Origin: Anisus vortex
Taxonomy: Eukaryota > Mollusca > Gastropoda > Planorbidae
Reading direction: 5' to 3'
NCBI GenBank assembly: GCA_949126835.1
Contig: OX421507.1
Location: forward strand, 33,586,082 to 33,650,081
Length of the DNA: 64,000 nt
Both the position numbers and the translations under genes were made by a program. Below the pieces are notes generated by a model. The model had not been told where the DNA came from, made no database searches, and saw only the letters and a list, made by a program, of their open reading frames with translations. Shown here piece after piece: positions 43,925 through 59,300 of this stretch (position 1 is the first letter of the stretch; every line of letters begins with the position of its first letter).

Positions 43925-46900
43925 AAACAGAGAAAACAAAAAAATGTACATTTGAAGGTTGTTAAGTAAACATTTTGTAAAGATTTTCAATAAGAATTTT
44001 AAAAAAATTGTATAACCAAAAAAAATAAATAAATCCATTACAAAAGTTAAAAAACTAGAAAAATTATGACAATGCCATTGTTTAAAAAAGTGAAGAGATA
44101 AAAACAAGATCTGAAAGATCTCAGACAAACATCATGACTTGTGTGGATCAAATTGTTCTAGTGAGGCCAAAGCTTGGACGTCTGTAAAATGTAATTTCAT
44201 TCAGTGCAATATAGTCACCATGATTACATCAACAAGCCTCTTCCACCAGCAATTAGAAACAACAGCCAGAGACACAAAGGCAAAAGAAAGTGAAACACCA
44301 TCAAAGCTCTTTTGGTTTCTTCTAATGAAATTTCAGTGGTTACCTTTTGTTGAAATAATTTTACGTTAACGTTATGAAAATGACTAAAAATAAAAAAAGC
44401 ATTGCAGTGATAATTATAAATAAATTGACACAAATGCACAAGTTAATGCAAGGAGAAGATAATTAAAGCATTTAGCATAATATAAACATTTAAATAGATA
44501 AAAATTCTTTCTTTGATGTTCATAATCTTTAATAAACAATTAAAAGGTTAAATCGATTTATCAAATCAAACTGTATTGCAACTACAAAAAAAAAAAGACT
44601 TTAAAAAAAAACTTTTCTCTCCCAACTCAAAAGCAAACCCTGCTCACTGCTATAAAACTAAAAAAGACATTTATAATTGTATATGTTGATAAAATCTATA
44701 TATATATAAATTGTGACAAATTTAAAAGAATAGTATAAAATATAAGTACACACGTGCAACAGTATTTGTGGATTTATATTAAGCTGTGTACAACAGTATT
44801 TGTGGATTTATATTAAGCTGTAACATGTAATACACTTCACACTAGTAAATAAAACTATTTCATGCTTTTTATTTTTTTTTTACTCACAGTATATGCAAAA
44901 TATACAATTATATACAAATATTGGCCTCAAATATTTCTTAAAAAAATAGGGCTACAAAGAAGATAAAAAAATTTCATTAATTTTTGTCTAGTTTTGCACA
45001 ATTTGTTCAAATGTCTGAATGGAAAAACAAAGTTCAACAACTCTTTCTACAATTCTGGAGTTAACATCTAATTGGAGGTGCGCAGGCCAGTGAAAAAAAA
45101 TAATTTCTATTTTCTTTTGTATCAACTAGTGTCGTTGTTTTTTTATTTTCTAATCTCAAATTATTGTTCATGTGCAAACTAATAACACAAATTTGTTCAA
45201 AATTCCATGACATATTTCTTATATAAAACAAGTAATGGTAGCAGTATGTCATCTCAATTGGCATTTAAAATATAATAACTGCATAAAAATATAAATACAA
45301 TATTAAAGTTAACGGAATGAAAAGAAAGGAACAGTTAAAGGAATGAAAGGAAGATAGTATTTTATTTTTTTGTTTATTGCATACATACAACTATGAAATT
45401 TATTTTTAAAAAAAGAGAAAGGGGGGGGGGGGGCGACACAGGCAAAAAAATGTGACAGAAAATTAGAATCTGACCAAACTATGACACATTCACAACAAAG
45501 ATAATCATTTAGATATAATTTGGAAATCACATGCAGCTCATAAGAAGGTGGATGTTTACATAAACAAGATAATTTGAAAAAAATTTTTTTAACAAATTTA
45601 CAGATAAAAAGTTAAATTAGTAATGAAAAGAAACATCACAGCACACTTATTATCTATGAACATTGTACTTTACATTATGTAAATATATATATACGATCCT
45701 GCCTACAATCCAGTGCAGGAGTAAGCCAAGCTGATTGTGTGATTGTGTACCAAATGATTTCTTTACATTTGATCCTTTCTCTCAAACCTATTTCTGTGAC
45801 ATTTTAAAAACTTGTTTTGTTTATTGTTTATAAATATTACTTCAGAAGGATTTACACAGCAGCTTTTAAAATGAAGACAGTAAAATGTTTTAGATTTTCT
45901 CAGAAATGACGGCCAGAATCTTACTTAATGTAAGGGTTAGGGTTGTAGATCTTTTCACCCCCCCCCCCCAAATCCCAATTTTTCCTCTCCCCCCCCCCCC
46001 CCATCAATTTATAGTTATAGACAATTGTATCTCCCTCTATGGCAAAAGCTAAAACAAAATTTCCTATTTCGCTTCCTTCAAGACTATTTCGTAGGTGAGC
46101 ATCATATATAAATAAATAAATAAATATATAGACAGAAAGATATAAACCAAGTAAAATATATTTCATTGTGCTTTGACAATATTTGTATAAAATAATATTA
46201 TTGTACACAAATAAAAAATTTAAAAAAAGCTACATCAAGAAAAACTAAAATGGTAGTAAAAAACTATGTGAATACTATTCAAGGTAGAAAAATAGAATTT
46301 ATGTCAGTAACTACAGAACTTTTAAACTGACAAAAACAAAAATCTAAAAAGAAACAAATTAGTATTTTTAAAAACTGCTTCTTGAGAGTTCATTTCAATA
46401 TCAGTAATTATCTATTTGATATTTCATCCACATCCATTAGTTTTTCCACTAAAGCTATACCAGACGCACACAATGTTATACTTCAAATAAAAATATTCTT
46501 AAAGACCTGCTCTAAATTAAAATCAAAAGAAATATTTTTAAAATAGCGGAGTTATAGTACACCAAAGCAGTCTTTTTCTTTGTCTTTTTTCTTTGTGAAT
46601 ATGCAAAATATTTGTATAAATGTAAATTATGTGTGTTGAGTGTTAGTATCAAGTCCATTTGCCCTCTGCTACGGAGCATCCAACTGTTAAGCTCAAAACA
46701 TGCATTCAAAATGATTGTGAATACGAGTACAATTGCTTTCAAATAATGCCAAATTATTTTGTCCTTATTGCAGACCTTAAAGTCAATATGCAAATGTTGA
46801 GCCCCCCACTGCTGAAGGTGATAGCACCTTAAATGAGGGTTTTCTAGGGAGATGTCTGTTAGAGAGTAATGAAAAGGAACAAAAGTTATTGCATGAATTT

Positions 46901-46927
46901 TCTTGATCACTTAAATTTAAAAGAGGC
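43925..46927. other. Non-coding DNA, 3' side of the membrane lectin gene
   Basis: Mostly AT-rich single-copy sequence with poly-G/C runs at 45420 and 45959-46002 and a tandem pair at 44757-44820. Part may be the 3' UTR of the minus-strand lectin gene that stops at 46928; several TTTATT hexamers (AATAAA on the minus strand) are present, but none can be preferred. Confidence 0.4.
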
Positions 46928-47396
46928 TTACTCATGCAACTTCATCTGCAAGTTCTCCAATGATTCGTAGATGTTCTCCTCTTGATTGTTGTAATACTGA
47001 TTTTCTATGCACGCAGCATCATCAGAATCCTTCAGCTGGCGAGGTACGTCATAGTTAGTTGTGATCTTTCTGGGGTTGTTACGCACTTCCTCGTAATAGT
47101 TTTCAGCCGAGCTGCTCTCTGCCGCCTGCTGGCTCCTTTGTGGCTTGTTCACTGTCTGCGCAGAGACGGGTCTTGATGGTGGCTTGTCATAAACATTCAT
47201 AACTCTCTTTTGTCGACTTTGGGGAGTTTGGTCATTAGAAATATCTGGGACAACAAAGTTTGTTATTTCATCCATCTTCTTGTCATATACAACATCAGCG
47301 TCAGGAGTTTCTGCCGTCAGCGGTTGTTTAGCTTCACCATAGACAGGATTACCAAAGCCAAGGCCATTGTCCATTTCTTTCAGGTGTTTCTTATTC
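46928..47396 (-). CDS. Terminal exon encoding the tyrosine-rich cytoplasmic tail
   Basis: The exon begins after attacag with RNKKHLKEMDNG and ends at TAA. Tyrosine motifs in order: GNPVYGEAK, VVYDKKM, NVYDKPP, NYYEEV, NYDVP, ENQYYNN and ENIYESLENL. YDKP and YDVP fit YxxP sites recognised by Crk/Nck-type SH2 domains. IYESL resembles an inhibitory motif but lacks the usual residue at -2. A gtaagc follows GA of the last codon, so an alternative splice that bypasses the stop is conceivable. The tail resembles those of phosphotyrosine-signalling receptors in general; no specific homologue is claimed. Confidence 0.8.
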
Positions 47397-50300
47397 CTGT
47401 AATTAATAATAGTGATGAAACAATTATCATAAAATCTTTTTCTTTGCAAACAAAAAACAAACTAGTGTATAATGTTAATGGATACAAACAAACTAGTGTA
47501 TAATGTTAATGGATATATAGACTCAGTTAACCCTTACAGTCCTGGTCGTGTATATATTATCGACCTACTTCTTTTTTCTCAGACCCAGACGCGTATATTG
47601 TCATCAAAATACAAAATCTCCTGGAACCCAGTCGCGTATATATTCCGCAAGGTATGGTGTCTATTTAAAGAACAAAATAAAGGATTTGACCTTTCACCAT
47701 AGTCCAGGGCAGAATATTTTTTCGATAGCTGAATAGTTGAATTTTATTTCGCTTTTTAAATTATGAAAATTGACCAATTACTTTTTTTTTTTGTGAAATT
47801 GAAAGTGTGGTCCTAATGAACGCTACTGAATTAACTTTCGTTATTATAGACGCAAGTGTTGATGAAACTTTTTCTTATGAATTAATATTACAAATGAATA
47901 CAATTACTTTATGAGTTTATTATGACTTTATATGACTTTATAAGTTATTATGTTTCTAGCAAGTTACTCTCAATTTTTACCAACAAAAAAGTATTTTATA
48001 AAATTCTGAACCCTATCGATGAAATTCTGAAATAATGTTTGGACCGTAGGGAATAATTGATGGCTGACATATAACTCCCTGTTTATGCTGGAGCAGCCTT
48101 TTCACTGCTTTTCTGTCCTGCTCAAGATCCCTGATTCTATAGGCAGTTCTTGCATCCCCCACAAGATTCCCTCAGCTAGAAGCCACTTTGGCACTAACTA
48201 TTTGAAAATCCCTAAATAACTGATAAAAATGATCTAATATCAAGGATTTGTCATTAATAGTTGAAAAAAAAGTGAATGAAATACCTGCGCCTTATGAGAA
48301 TGATCACAGCAATACAAATCAAAATTCCAGAAATAGCTGATATAATCAAAGCTATCAGCAAGCCTGAAAAAAAAAAAAAAATGAAAAAAAGCATTTTTAA
48401 CTAGTTAACGAGAAATAAAGGAGAGGGCTTAGCAGGGTGAGTAGGGAGAATTTTTTTATATTTTCTTGATTTTAAGATGCTATTCAAAAGGTTTAATTAT
48501 TAATAATCATAACTAATGTAAAAAATTGGTCAAACACGAACACTAGAATGTTTGTTCCATTCTATTATTGGAGATTGGTCATAATGATTCCTAAACATTA
48601 TATCATATCAACTGATCTGAGGAGACTCATTAGACTCTTATATATTTAGAGAGAGAGAGAGAAAGAGAGAGAGGAAGAGAGAAAGAGAGAGAAAGAAAGA
48701 GAGAGGTATATTGGTAGAAAGGAAAAAGAACACAAAAAAAGAAAAGAAAAAGAAACTTAAGCATTTCAACCATTAGCTTAGTAGGCCATGAGGTTCATAA
48801 AACTAGGTGTGTAACTCATTTGGATGAGTCAAACTGATCTAAAACCTCAGCTGTCTTGTGACTACAATTTACACTAAAGAGGCTAAGGGAGTAAACCCCC
48901 AACAGAAAATCAGAAGATGGATGCCATAAAGACAATCATATAAGCTATATCTCTCTCTATATCTCAGCTGTATAAGATTTGCTGTGGCCTTGGAAGCACC
49001 CCCATCATGAAGAAAACATGGCATGCCACACGGGCAACAGCTGATTCCGTTAACTCATTTGCTGATAATGCAACTTAATGTGCCCTAACCCTATGCCCTA
49101 ATGCACCTCAACGACACCTCTAATGCCCTAATGCACCTCAACGACACCTCTGATGCCCTAATGCACCTCAACAGCACCTCTAATTCTAATGCCCTAATGT
49201 ACCTCAACAACATCTCTAATGCCCTAATGCACCTCAACGACACCTCTGATGCCCTAATGCACCTCAACGACACCTCTGATGCCCTAATGCACCTCAACGA
49301 CACATCTAATGCACTAATGCACCTCAACAACACCTCTGATGCCCTAATGCACCTCAACAACACCTCTGATGCCCTAATGCACCTCAACAACACCTCTGAT
49401 CTTTTATCCACATTTTGACGCGTGTTGTGTGGAGGTTGTTTTAGTGCCAGCACGGCTTTTTAAAAAGTAGGAATGCAGTCCGTTTTGTACACACAAAAAA
49501 ACAAGATGTTTTTATTATGAGGCTTTTTAAAAAATATAATATGTGATATCAAAGTTGGTGTAGAATTCATGGGCATTAACTCTTGTAATTTGTGTGTCTT
49601 GCTAAGGCCTTTCAATTTCTTGACACATTAATCAAGGGCTTTCTATAAACTCAAATATAACATTTGAAAATAGTTCTGTTTATAAGGATGATTCAGATAT
49701 AGACTTAGATGAATTTTCATTTCTGACTTTTACTCTGATGCTAGGGATAGTAAAAGTATTGAGCTGTACTCCTGACCCCAACACCATCAATAAACCATTG
49801 TACTGATAATTCAGTACTTCTTTTAAATAAAATTCTTGAAGTATAATTTCTAGAAAGCTTTTCTATTTTATGATGTACTTTTGTTGTACTATTTGTTAAC
49901 ATTCGATAGAGATTCTGATTCAGTTATGTACCCGTAAACAATTTATTTAGAAATATAACAATACATTTAATTGAGAGCTTTCTCCCTCTGTTTAGTACTG
50001 TCAGGGATGTTTCAAGAATCTGGTTTGGTAGCAAATAATTTATCACAATACGTACAAACAACATCTTTTAAGTATATTTAAGTAAACTGGGATGATTGAT
50101 ATTTGTAATTTCAAACTTTGATGTACAGACAACAATACTTGGCACATAAAGTTGCCGAATGTTACTTAAACAGCACTAAATTAAGACCACAACTATTGGT
50201 TTTTTTTTTACCTTTTCTATCAGTGACACTGTTCTCCTGTAGTTGACCACTTTGTGCACTAATTAAACCTAGAGAGAGAGAGAGAATATTATTAAGCCAA

Positions 50301-53300
50301 TCTAAAGGAAGGCTGAAGGAATCCTCCAAGTGACAATATAATGGTATATACAGATTGTGACAATATAATGGTATATACAGACTGTGACAATATAATGGTA
50401 CATACAGATTGTGACAATATAATGGTATACACAGATTGTGACAATATAATGGTACATACAGATTGTGACAATATAATGGTATATACAGATTGTGACAATA
50501 TAATGGTATATACAGATTGTGACAATATAATGGTATATACAGATTGTGTCAACATAATGGTATATACAGATTGTGACAATATAATGGTATATACAGATTG
50601 TGTCAATATAATGGTATATACAGACTGTGACAATATAATGGTATATACAGATTGTGTCAATATAATGGTATATACAGACTGTGACAATATAATGGTATAT
50701 ACAGATTGTGACAATATAATGGTATATACAGATTGTGTCAATATAATGGTATATACAGATTGTGACAATATAATGGTATATACAGACTGTGACAATATAA
50801 TGGTACATACAGATTGTGACAATATAATGGTATATACAGACTGTGACAATATAATGGTACATACAGATTGTGACAATATAATGGTATATACAGATTGTGA
50901 CAATATAATGGTATATACAGATTGTGACAATATAATGGTATATACAGATTGTGTCAATATAATGGTATATACAGATTGTGACAATATAATGGTATATACA
51001 GATTGTGACAATATAATGGTATATACAGATTGTGACAATATAATGGTATATACAGATTGTGACAATATAATGGTATATACAGATTGTGTCAATATAATGG
51101 TATATACAGATTGTGACAATATAATGGTATATACAGATTGTGACAATATAATGGTATATACAGATTGTGACAATATAATGGTATATACAGATTGTGACAA
51201 TATAATGGTACATACAGATTGTGTCAATATAATGGTATATACAGATTGTGACAATATAATGGTATATACAGATTGTGACAATATAATGGTATATACAGAT
51301 TGTGACAATATAATGGTACATACAGATTGTCACAATATAATGGTATATACAGATTGTGACAATATAATGGTATATACAGATTGTGACAATATAATGGTAT
51401 ATACAGATTGTGACAATATAATGGTATATACAGACTGTGACAATATAATGGTATATACAGATTGTGACAATATAATGGTATATACAGATTGTGACAATAT
51501 AATGGTATATACAGATTGTGACAATATAATGGTATATACAGATTGTGACAATATAATGGTATATACAGACTGTGACAATATAATGGTATATACAGATTGT
51601 GACAATATAATGGTATATACAGACTGTGTCAATATAATGGTATATACAGATTGTGACAATATAATGGTACATACAGATTGTGACAATATAATGGTATATA
51701 CAGATTGTGACAATATAATGGTACATACAGATTGTGACAATATAATGGTACATACAGATTGTGACAATATAATGGTATATACAGACTGTGACAATATAAT
51801 GGTATATACAGATTGTGACAATATAATGGTATATACAGATTGTGACAATATAATGGTATATACAGATTGTGACAATATAATGGTATATACAGATTGTGAC
51901 AATATAATGGTATATACAGATTGTGACAATATAATGGTATATACAGATTGTGACAATATAATGGTATATACAGATTGTGACAATATAATGGTATATACAG
52001 ATTGTGACAATATAATGGTATATACAGATTGTGACAATATAATGGTATATACAGATTGTGACAATATAATGGTATATACAGATTGTGACAATATAATGGT
52101 ATATACAGATTGTGACAATATAATGGTACATACAGATTGTGTCAATATAATGGTATATACAGATTGTGACAATATAATGGTATATACAGATTGTGTCAAT
52201 ATAATGGTATATACAGATTGTGACAATATAATGGTATATACAGACTGTGACAATATAATGGTACATACAGATTGTGACAATATAATGGTACATACAGATT
52301 GTGACAATATAATGGTACATACAGATTGTGACAATATAATGGTACATACAGATTGTGACAATATAATGGTATATACAGATTGTGTCAATATAATGGTATA
52401 TACAGATTGTGACAATATAATGGTATATACAGATTGTGACAATATAATGGTATATACAGATTGTGACAATATAATGGTATATACAGATTGTGACAATATA
52501 ATGGTATATACAGATTGTGACAATATAATGGTATATACAGATTGTGACAATATAATGGTATATACAGATTGTGACAATATAATGGTATATACAGATTGTG
52601 ACAATATAATGGTATATACAGATTGTGACAATATAATGGTATATACAGATTGTGACAATATAATGGTATATACAGATTGTGACAATATAATGGTATATAC
52701 AGATTGTGACAATATAATGGTATATACAGATTGTGACAATATAATGGTACATACAGATTGTGTCAATATAATGGTATATACAGATTGTGACAATATAATG
52801 GTATATACAGATTGTGACAATATAATGGTATATACAGATTGTGACAATATAATGGTATATACAGATTGTGACAATATAATGGTATATACAGATTGTGACA
52901 ATATAATGGTATATACAGATTGTGACAATATAATGGTATATACAGATTGTGACAATATAATGGTATATACAGATTGTGACAATATAATGGTATATACAGA
53001 TTGTGACAATATAATGGTATATACAGATTGTGACAATATAATGGTATATACAGATTGTGACAATATAATGGTACATACAGATTGTGTCAATATAATGGTA
53101 TATACAGATTGTGACAATATAATGGTATATACAGATTGTGACAATATAATGGTATATACAGATTGTGACAATATAATGGTACATACAGATTGTGACAATA
53201 TAATGGTACATACAGATTGTGACAATATAATGGTATATACAGATTGTGACAATATAATGGTACATACAGATTGTGTCAATATAATGGTATATACAGATTG

Positions 53301-56300
53301 TGACAATATAATGGTATATACAGATTGTGTCAATATAATGGTATATACAGATTGTGACAATATAATGGTATATACAGACTGTGACAATATAATGGTACAT
53401 ACAGATTGTGACAATATAATGGTACATACAGATTGTGACAATATAATGGTACATACAGATTGTGACAATATAATGGTACATACAGATTGAGTCAATATAA
53501 TGGTATATACAGATTGTGACAATATAATGGTATATACAGATTGTGTCAATATAATGGTATATACAGATTGTGACAATATAATGGTATATACAGATTGTGA
53601 CAATATAATGGTACATACAGATTGTGACAATATAATGGTACATACAGATTGTGTCAATATAATGGTATATACAGATTGTGACAATATAATGGTATATACA
53701 GATTGTGTCAATATAATGGTATATACAGATTGTGACAATATAATGGTATATACAGACTGTGACAATATAATGGTACATACAGATTGTGACAATATAATGG
53801 TACATACAGATTGTGTCAATATAATGGTATATACAGATTGTGTCAATATAATGGTATATACAGATTGTGACAATATAATGGTATATACAGATTGTGACAA
53901 TATAATGGTACATACAGATTGTGACAATATAATGGTACATACATATTGTGTCAATATAAAGGTATATACAGATTGTGACAATATAATGGTACATACAGAT
54001 TGTGACAATATAATGGTATATACAGATTGTGTCAATATAATGGTATATACAGATTGTGACAATATAATGGTATATACAGATTGTGACAATATAATGGTAC
54101 ATACAGATTGTGACAATATAATGGTACATACATATTGTGTCAATATAAAGGTATATACAGATTGTGACAATATAATGGTACATACAGATTGTGACAATAT
54201 AATGGTATATACAGATTGTGACAATATAATGGTATATACAGATTGTGTCAATATAATGGTATATACAGATTGTGACAATATAATGGTATACAGATTGTGT
54301 CAATATAATGGTATATACAGATTGTGTCAATATAATGGTACATACAGATTGTGTCAATATAATGGTATATACAGACTGTGACAATATAATGGTATATACA
54401 GATTGTGACAATATAATGGTATATACAGATTGTGACAATATAATGGTACATACAGATTGTGACAATATAATGGTATATACAGATTGTGACAATATAATGG
54501 TATATACAGACTGTGACAATATAATGGTATATACAGACTGTGACAATATAATGGTATATACAGATTGTGACAATATAATGGTATATACAGATTGTGACAA
54601 TATAATGGTATATACAGATTGTGACAATATAATGGTATATACAGATTGTGACAATATAATGGTATATACAGATTGTGACAATATAATGGTATATACAGAT
54701 TGTGACAATATAATGGTATATACAGATTGTGACAATATAATGGTATATACAGATTGTGACAATATAATGGTATATACAGATTGTGACAATATAATGGTAT
54801 ATACAGATTGTGACAATATAATGGTATATACAGATTGTGACAATATAATGGTATATACAGATTGTGACAATATAATGGTATATACAGATTGTGACAATAT
54901 AATGGTACATACAGATTGTGACAATATAATGGTATATACAGATTGTGACAATATAATGGTATATACAGATTGTGACAATATAATGGTATATACAGATTGT
55001 GACAATATAATGGTATATACAGATTGTGACAATATAATGGTATATACAGATTGTGACAATATAATGGTATATACAGACTGTGACAATATAATGGTATATA
55101 CAGATTGTGACAATATAATGGTATATACAGATTGTGACAATATAATGGTATATACAGATTGTGACAATATAATGGTATATACAGATTGTGACAATATAAT
55201 GGTATATACAGATTGTGACAATATAATGGTATATACAGACTGTGACAATATAATGGTATATACAAACTGTGACAATATAATGGTACATACAGATTGTGTC
55301 AATATAATGGTATATACAGATTGTGACAATATAATGGTATATACAGATTGTGACAATATAATGGTATATACAGATTGTGACAATATAATGGTATATACAG
55401 ACTGTGACAATATAATGGTACATACAGATTGTGTCAATATAATGGTACATACAGATTGTGTCAATATAATGGTATATACAGATTGTGACAATATAATGGT
55501 ATATACAGATTGTGACAATATAATGGTACATACAGATTGTGTCAATATAATGGTATATACAGATTGTGACAATATAATGGTATATACAGATTGTGTCAAT
55601 ATAATGGTATATACAGATTGTGACAATATAATGGTATATACAGATTGTGTCAATATAATGGTATATACAGACTGTGACAATATAATGGTATATACAGATT
55701 GTGACAATATAATGGTATATACAGATTGTGACAATATAATGGTATATACAGATTGTGACAATATAATGGTATATACAGATTGTGACAATATAATGGTATA
55801 TACAGATTGTGTCAATATAATGGTATATACAGATTGTGACAATATAATGGTATATACAGATTGTGACAATATAATGGTATATACAGATTGTGACAATATA
55901 ATGGTATATACAGATTGTGACAATATAATGGTATATACAGATTGTGACAATATAATGGTACATACAGATTGTGACAATATAATGGTATATACAGATTGTG
56001 ACAATATAATGGTATATACAGATTGTGACAATATAATGGTATATACAGATTGTGACAATATAATGGTATATACAGATTGTGACAATATAATGGTATATAC
56101 AGATTGTGACAATATAATGGTATATACAGACTGTGACAATATAATGGTATATACAGATTGTGACAATATAATGGTATATACAGATTGTGACAATATAATG
56201 GTATATACAGATTGTGACAATATAATGGTATATACAGATTGTGACAATATAATGGTATATACAGATTGTGACAATATAATGGTATATACAGACTGTGACA

Positions 56301-59300
56301 ATATAATGGTATATACAGACTGTGACAATATAATGGTACATACAGATTGTGTCAATATAATGGTATATACAGATTGTGACAATATAATGGTATATACAGA
56401 TTGTGACAATATAATGGTATATACAGATTGTGACAATATAATGGTATATACAGACTGTGACAATATAATGGTACATACAGATTGTGTCAATATAATGGTA
56501 CATACAGATTGTGTCAATATAATGGTATATACAGATTGTGACAATATAATGGTATATACAGATTGTGACAATATAATGGTACATACAGATTGTGTCAATA
56601 TAATGGTATATACAGATTGTGACAATATAATGGTATATACAGATTGTGTCAATATAATGGTATATACAGATTGTGACAATATAATGGTATATACAGATTG
56701 TGTCAATATAATGGTATATACAGACTGTGACAATATAATGGTATATACAGATTGTGACAATATAATGGTACATACAGATTGTGACAATATAATGGTATAT
56801 ACAGATTGTGACAATATAATGGTATATACAGATTGTGACAATATAATGGTATATACAGATTGTGACAATATAATGGTATATACAGATTGTGACAATATAA
56901 TGGTATATACAGATTGTGACAATATAATGGTATATACAGACTGTGACAATATAATGGTATATACAGATTGTGACAATATAATGGTATATACAGATTGTGA
57001 CAATATAATGGTATATACAGATTGTGACAATATAATGGTATATACAGATTGTGACAATATAATGGTATATACAGATTGTGACAATATAATGGTATATACA
57101 GACTGTGACAATATAATGGTATATACAGACTGTGACAATATAATGGTACATACAGATTGTGTCAATATAATGGTATATACAGATTGTGACAATATAATGG
57201 TATATACAGATTGTGACAATATAATGGTATATACAGATTGTGACAATATAATGGTATATACAGACTGTGACAATATAATGGTACATACAGATTGTGTCAA
57301 TATAATGGTACATACAGATTGTGTCAATATAATGGTATATACAGATTGTGACAATATAATGGTATATACAGATTGTGACAATATAATGGTACATACAGAT
57401 TGTGTCAATATAATGGTATATACAGATTGTGACAATATAATGGTATATACAGATTGTGTCAATATAATGGTATATACAGATTGTGACAATATAATGGTAT
57501 ATACAGATTGTGTCAATATAATGGTATATACAGACTGTGACAATATAATGGTATATACAGATTGTGACAATATAATGGTATATACAGATTGTGACAATAT
57601 AATGGTATATACAGATTGTGACAATATAATGGTATATACAGATTGTGTCAATATAATGGTATATACAGATTGTGACAATATAATGGTATATACAGATTGT
57701 GACAATATAATGGTACATACAGATTGTGACAATATAATGGTATATACAGACTGTGACAATATAATGGTACATACAGATTGTGACAATATAATGGTATATA
57801 CAGATTGTGACAATATAATGGTATATACAGATTGTGACAATATAATGGTATATACAGATCGTGACAATATAATGGTATATACAGATTGTGACAATATAAT
57901 GGTATATACAGATTGTGTCAATATAATGGTATATACAGACTGCTGAATAAAAGCTGCTTCTTGATATTAACATTTTATCAAACACTTTAAATACAAATGT
58001 TTCAATTTGACAGTTACAGTCAGAATTTGGAGGCCATTTCATTATTGTATTATTCAAACTATTTCTAGTTATCTTTTCACTCATTTTTTTTTATTTGAAC
58101 ATATTAATATTACATCTTCTTAGGAGTGCTTGATGTAGTAATGGAAAGTTGATAAATTAAAACTAGTCAAATTGAGTTTTGTTATAGTCTAACTAAGGGT
58201 TAGGGTTAGGGTTAACAAGTAAGCAAGGTGAACTCTAGATAGAATGATATTGAAAACATAAGATTGGGGGGGGGGGGGGCGACACGGTAGCCGAGCAGCA
58301 GCGCGTTTGACTAGCGAGCCGAATGTCCCGGGTTCGAATCCTGGTGCAGACTAGGATTTTTCCCGGGTCTGGAGGGTGTCCCTGAGTCTACCCAGCTCTG
58401 ACGGGTACCTGACCTTAGTTGGGGTAAAGTAAAGGCGGCTGTGCATAGTGCTGGCCACACAATCACCAGTATGCCGTGGCCACAGAAACTGGTGAACGCT
58501 GCTTCATCGGCCCTATGGATCAATTCGGTCCGACGGGTACTTTACTTATAAGTATGTGAAGTAATGGGCATTCCGACTGTAAATATAAGATAAAGTAATA
58601 CAGTAGAAGTCCGATAATCCGGCACGTTCGGGACCGGCTCAGTGCCGGACTACCGAAAATGGGGGGGGGGGGGGGTGGGGCAAGGTGGTCTAGAAGCAGC
58701 ACTCACAACTGGTGAACTGAAAGTGCCAGGTTTGAGTCCTGAATTAGGCTACCGGGTCTTAAGGCTGTCCCTGAGTCTCTTCAACTCTGAGGAGTAATTG
58801 ACATTAGTTGGGGAAAAAGTAAAGGTCACTGCTGGCCCCACAATCTTTTAGTATGCAGTGGCCATAACAAACTTCACTGCTTCACATGCCCTATGGATAT
58901 GAATTGGATACTTTACTAGAATGTGTGAATTCTCATGGTTTAGAAAGAAATTGCATACCTATGCCCAGAGCTGATGAAGCATTGCCTTCTGAATTTCCCT
59001 CCTGAACTCTGTACATATGGGTGAGTACAGTACTTGATGCCAGAACGGCCGTCGTTGTTTCTGGTGTTGTAGAGGGCGTTGTAGTCGTTGTCTCTGGTGT
59101 TGTTGGCTCTGGTGTAGTAGCCAGTGTGGTCGTTGTTGTCTCTGGTGTTGTAACCAGTGTGGTCGTTTTTGGCTTCGGATTCATGGCTAGATAAGATAAG
59201 ATAAGATAAGGTAAGATAAGATAAGATTGCTTTATTGATCCAAATGAATGGAAAATTGACTTGATTACATAAATTCCGTCTTTCAGCATACCTAAAACAA

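Noticed and set aside
50302..58084. Open frames of 293 to 2539 codons on both strands in the 27-bp array
   Set aside because: They consist only of nine-residue repeats (MVYTDCDNI, QSVYTIILS and similar) produced because 27 is a multiple of three and the unit has few stops. Three minus-strand frames are open at once, which no real gene shows.
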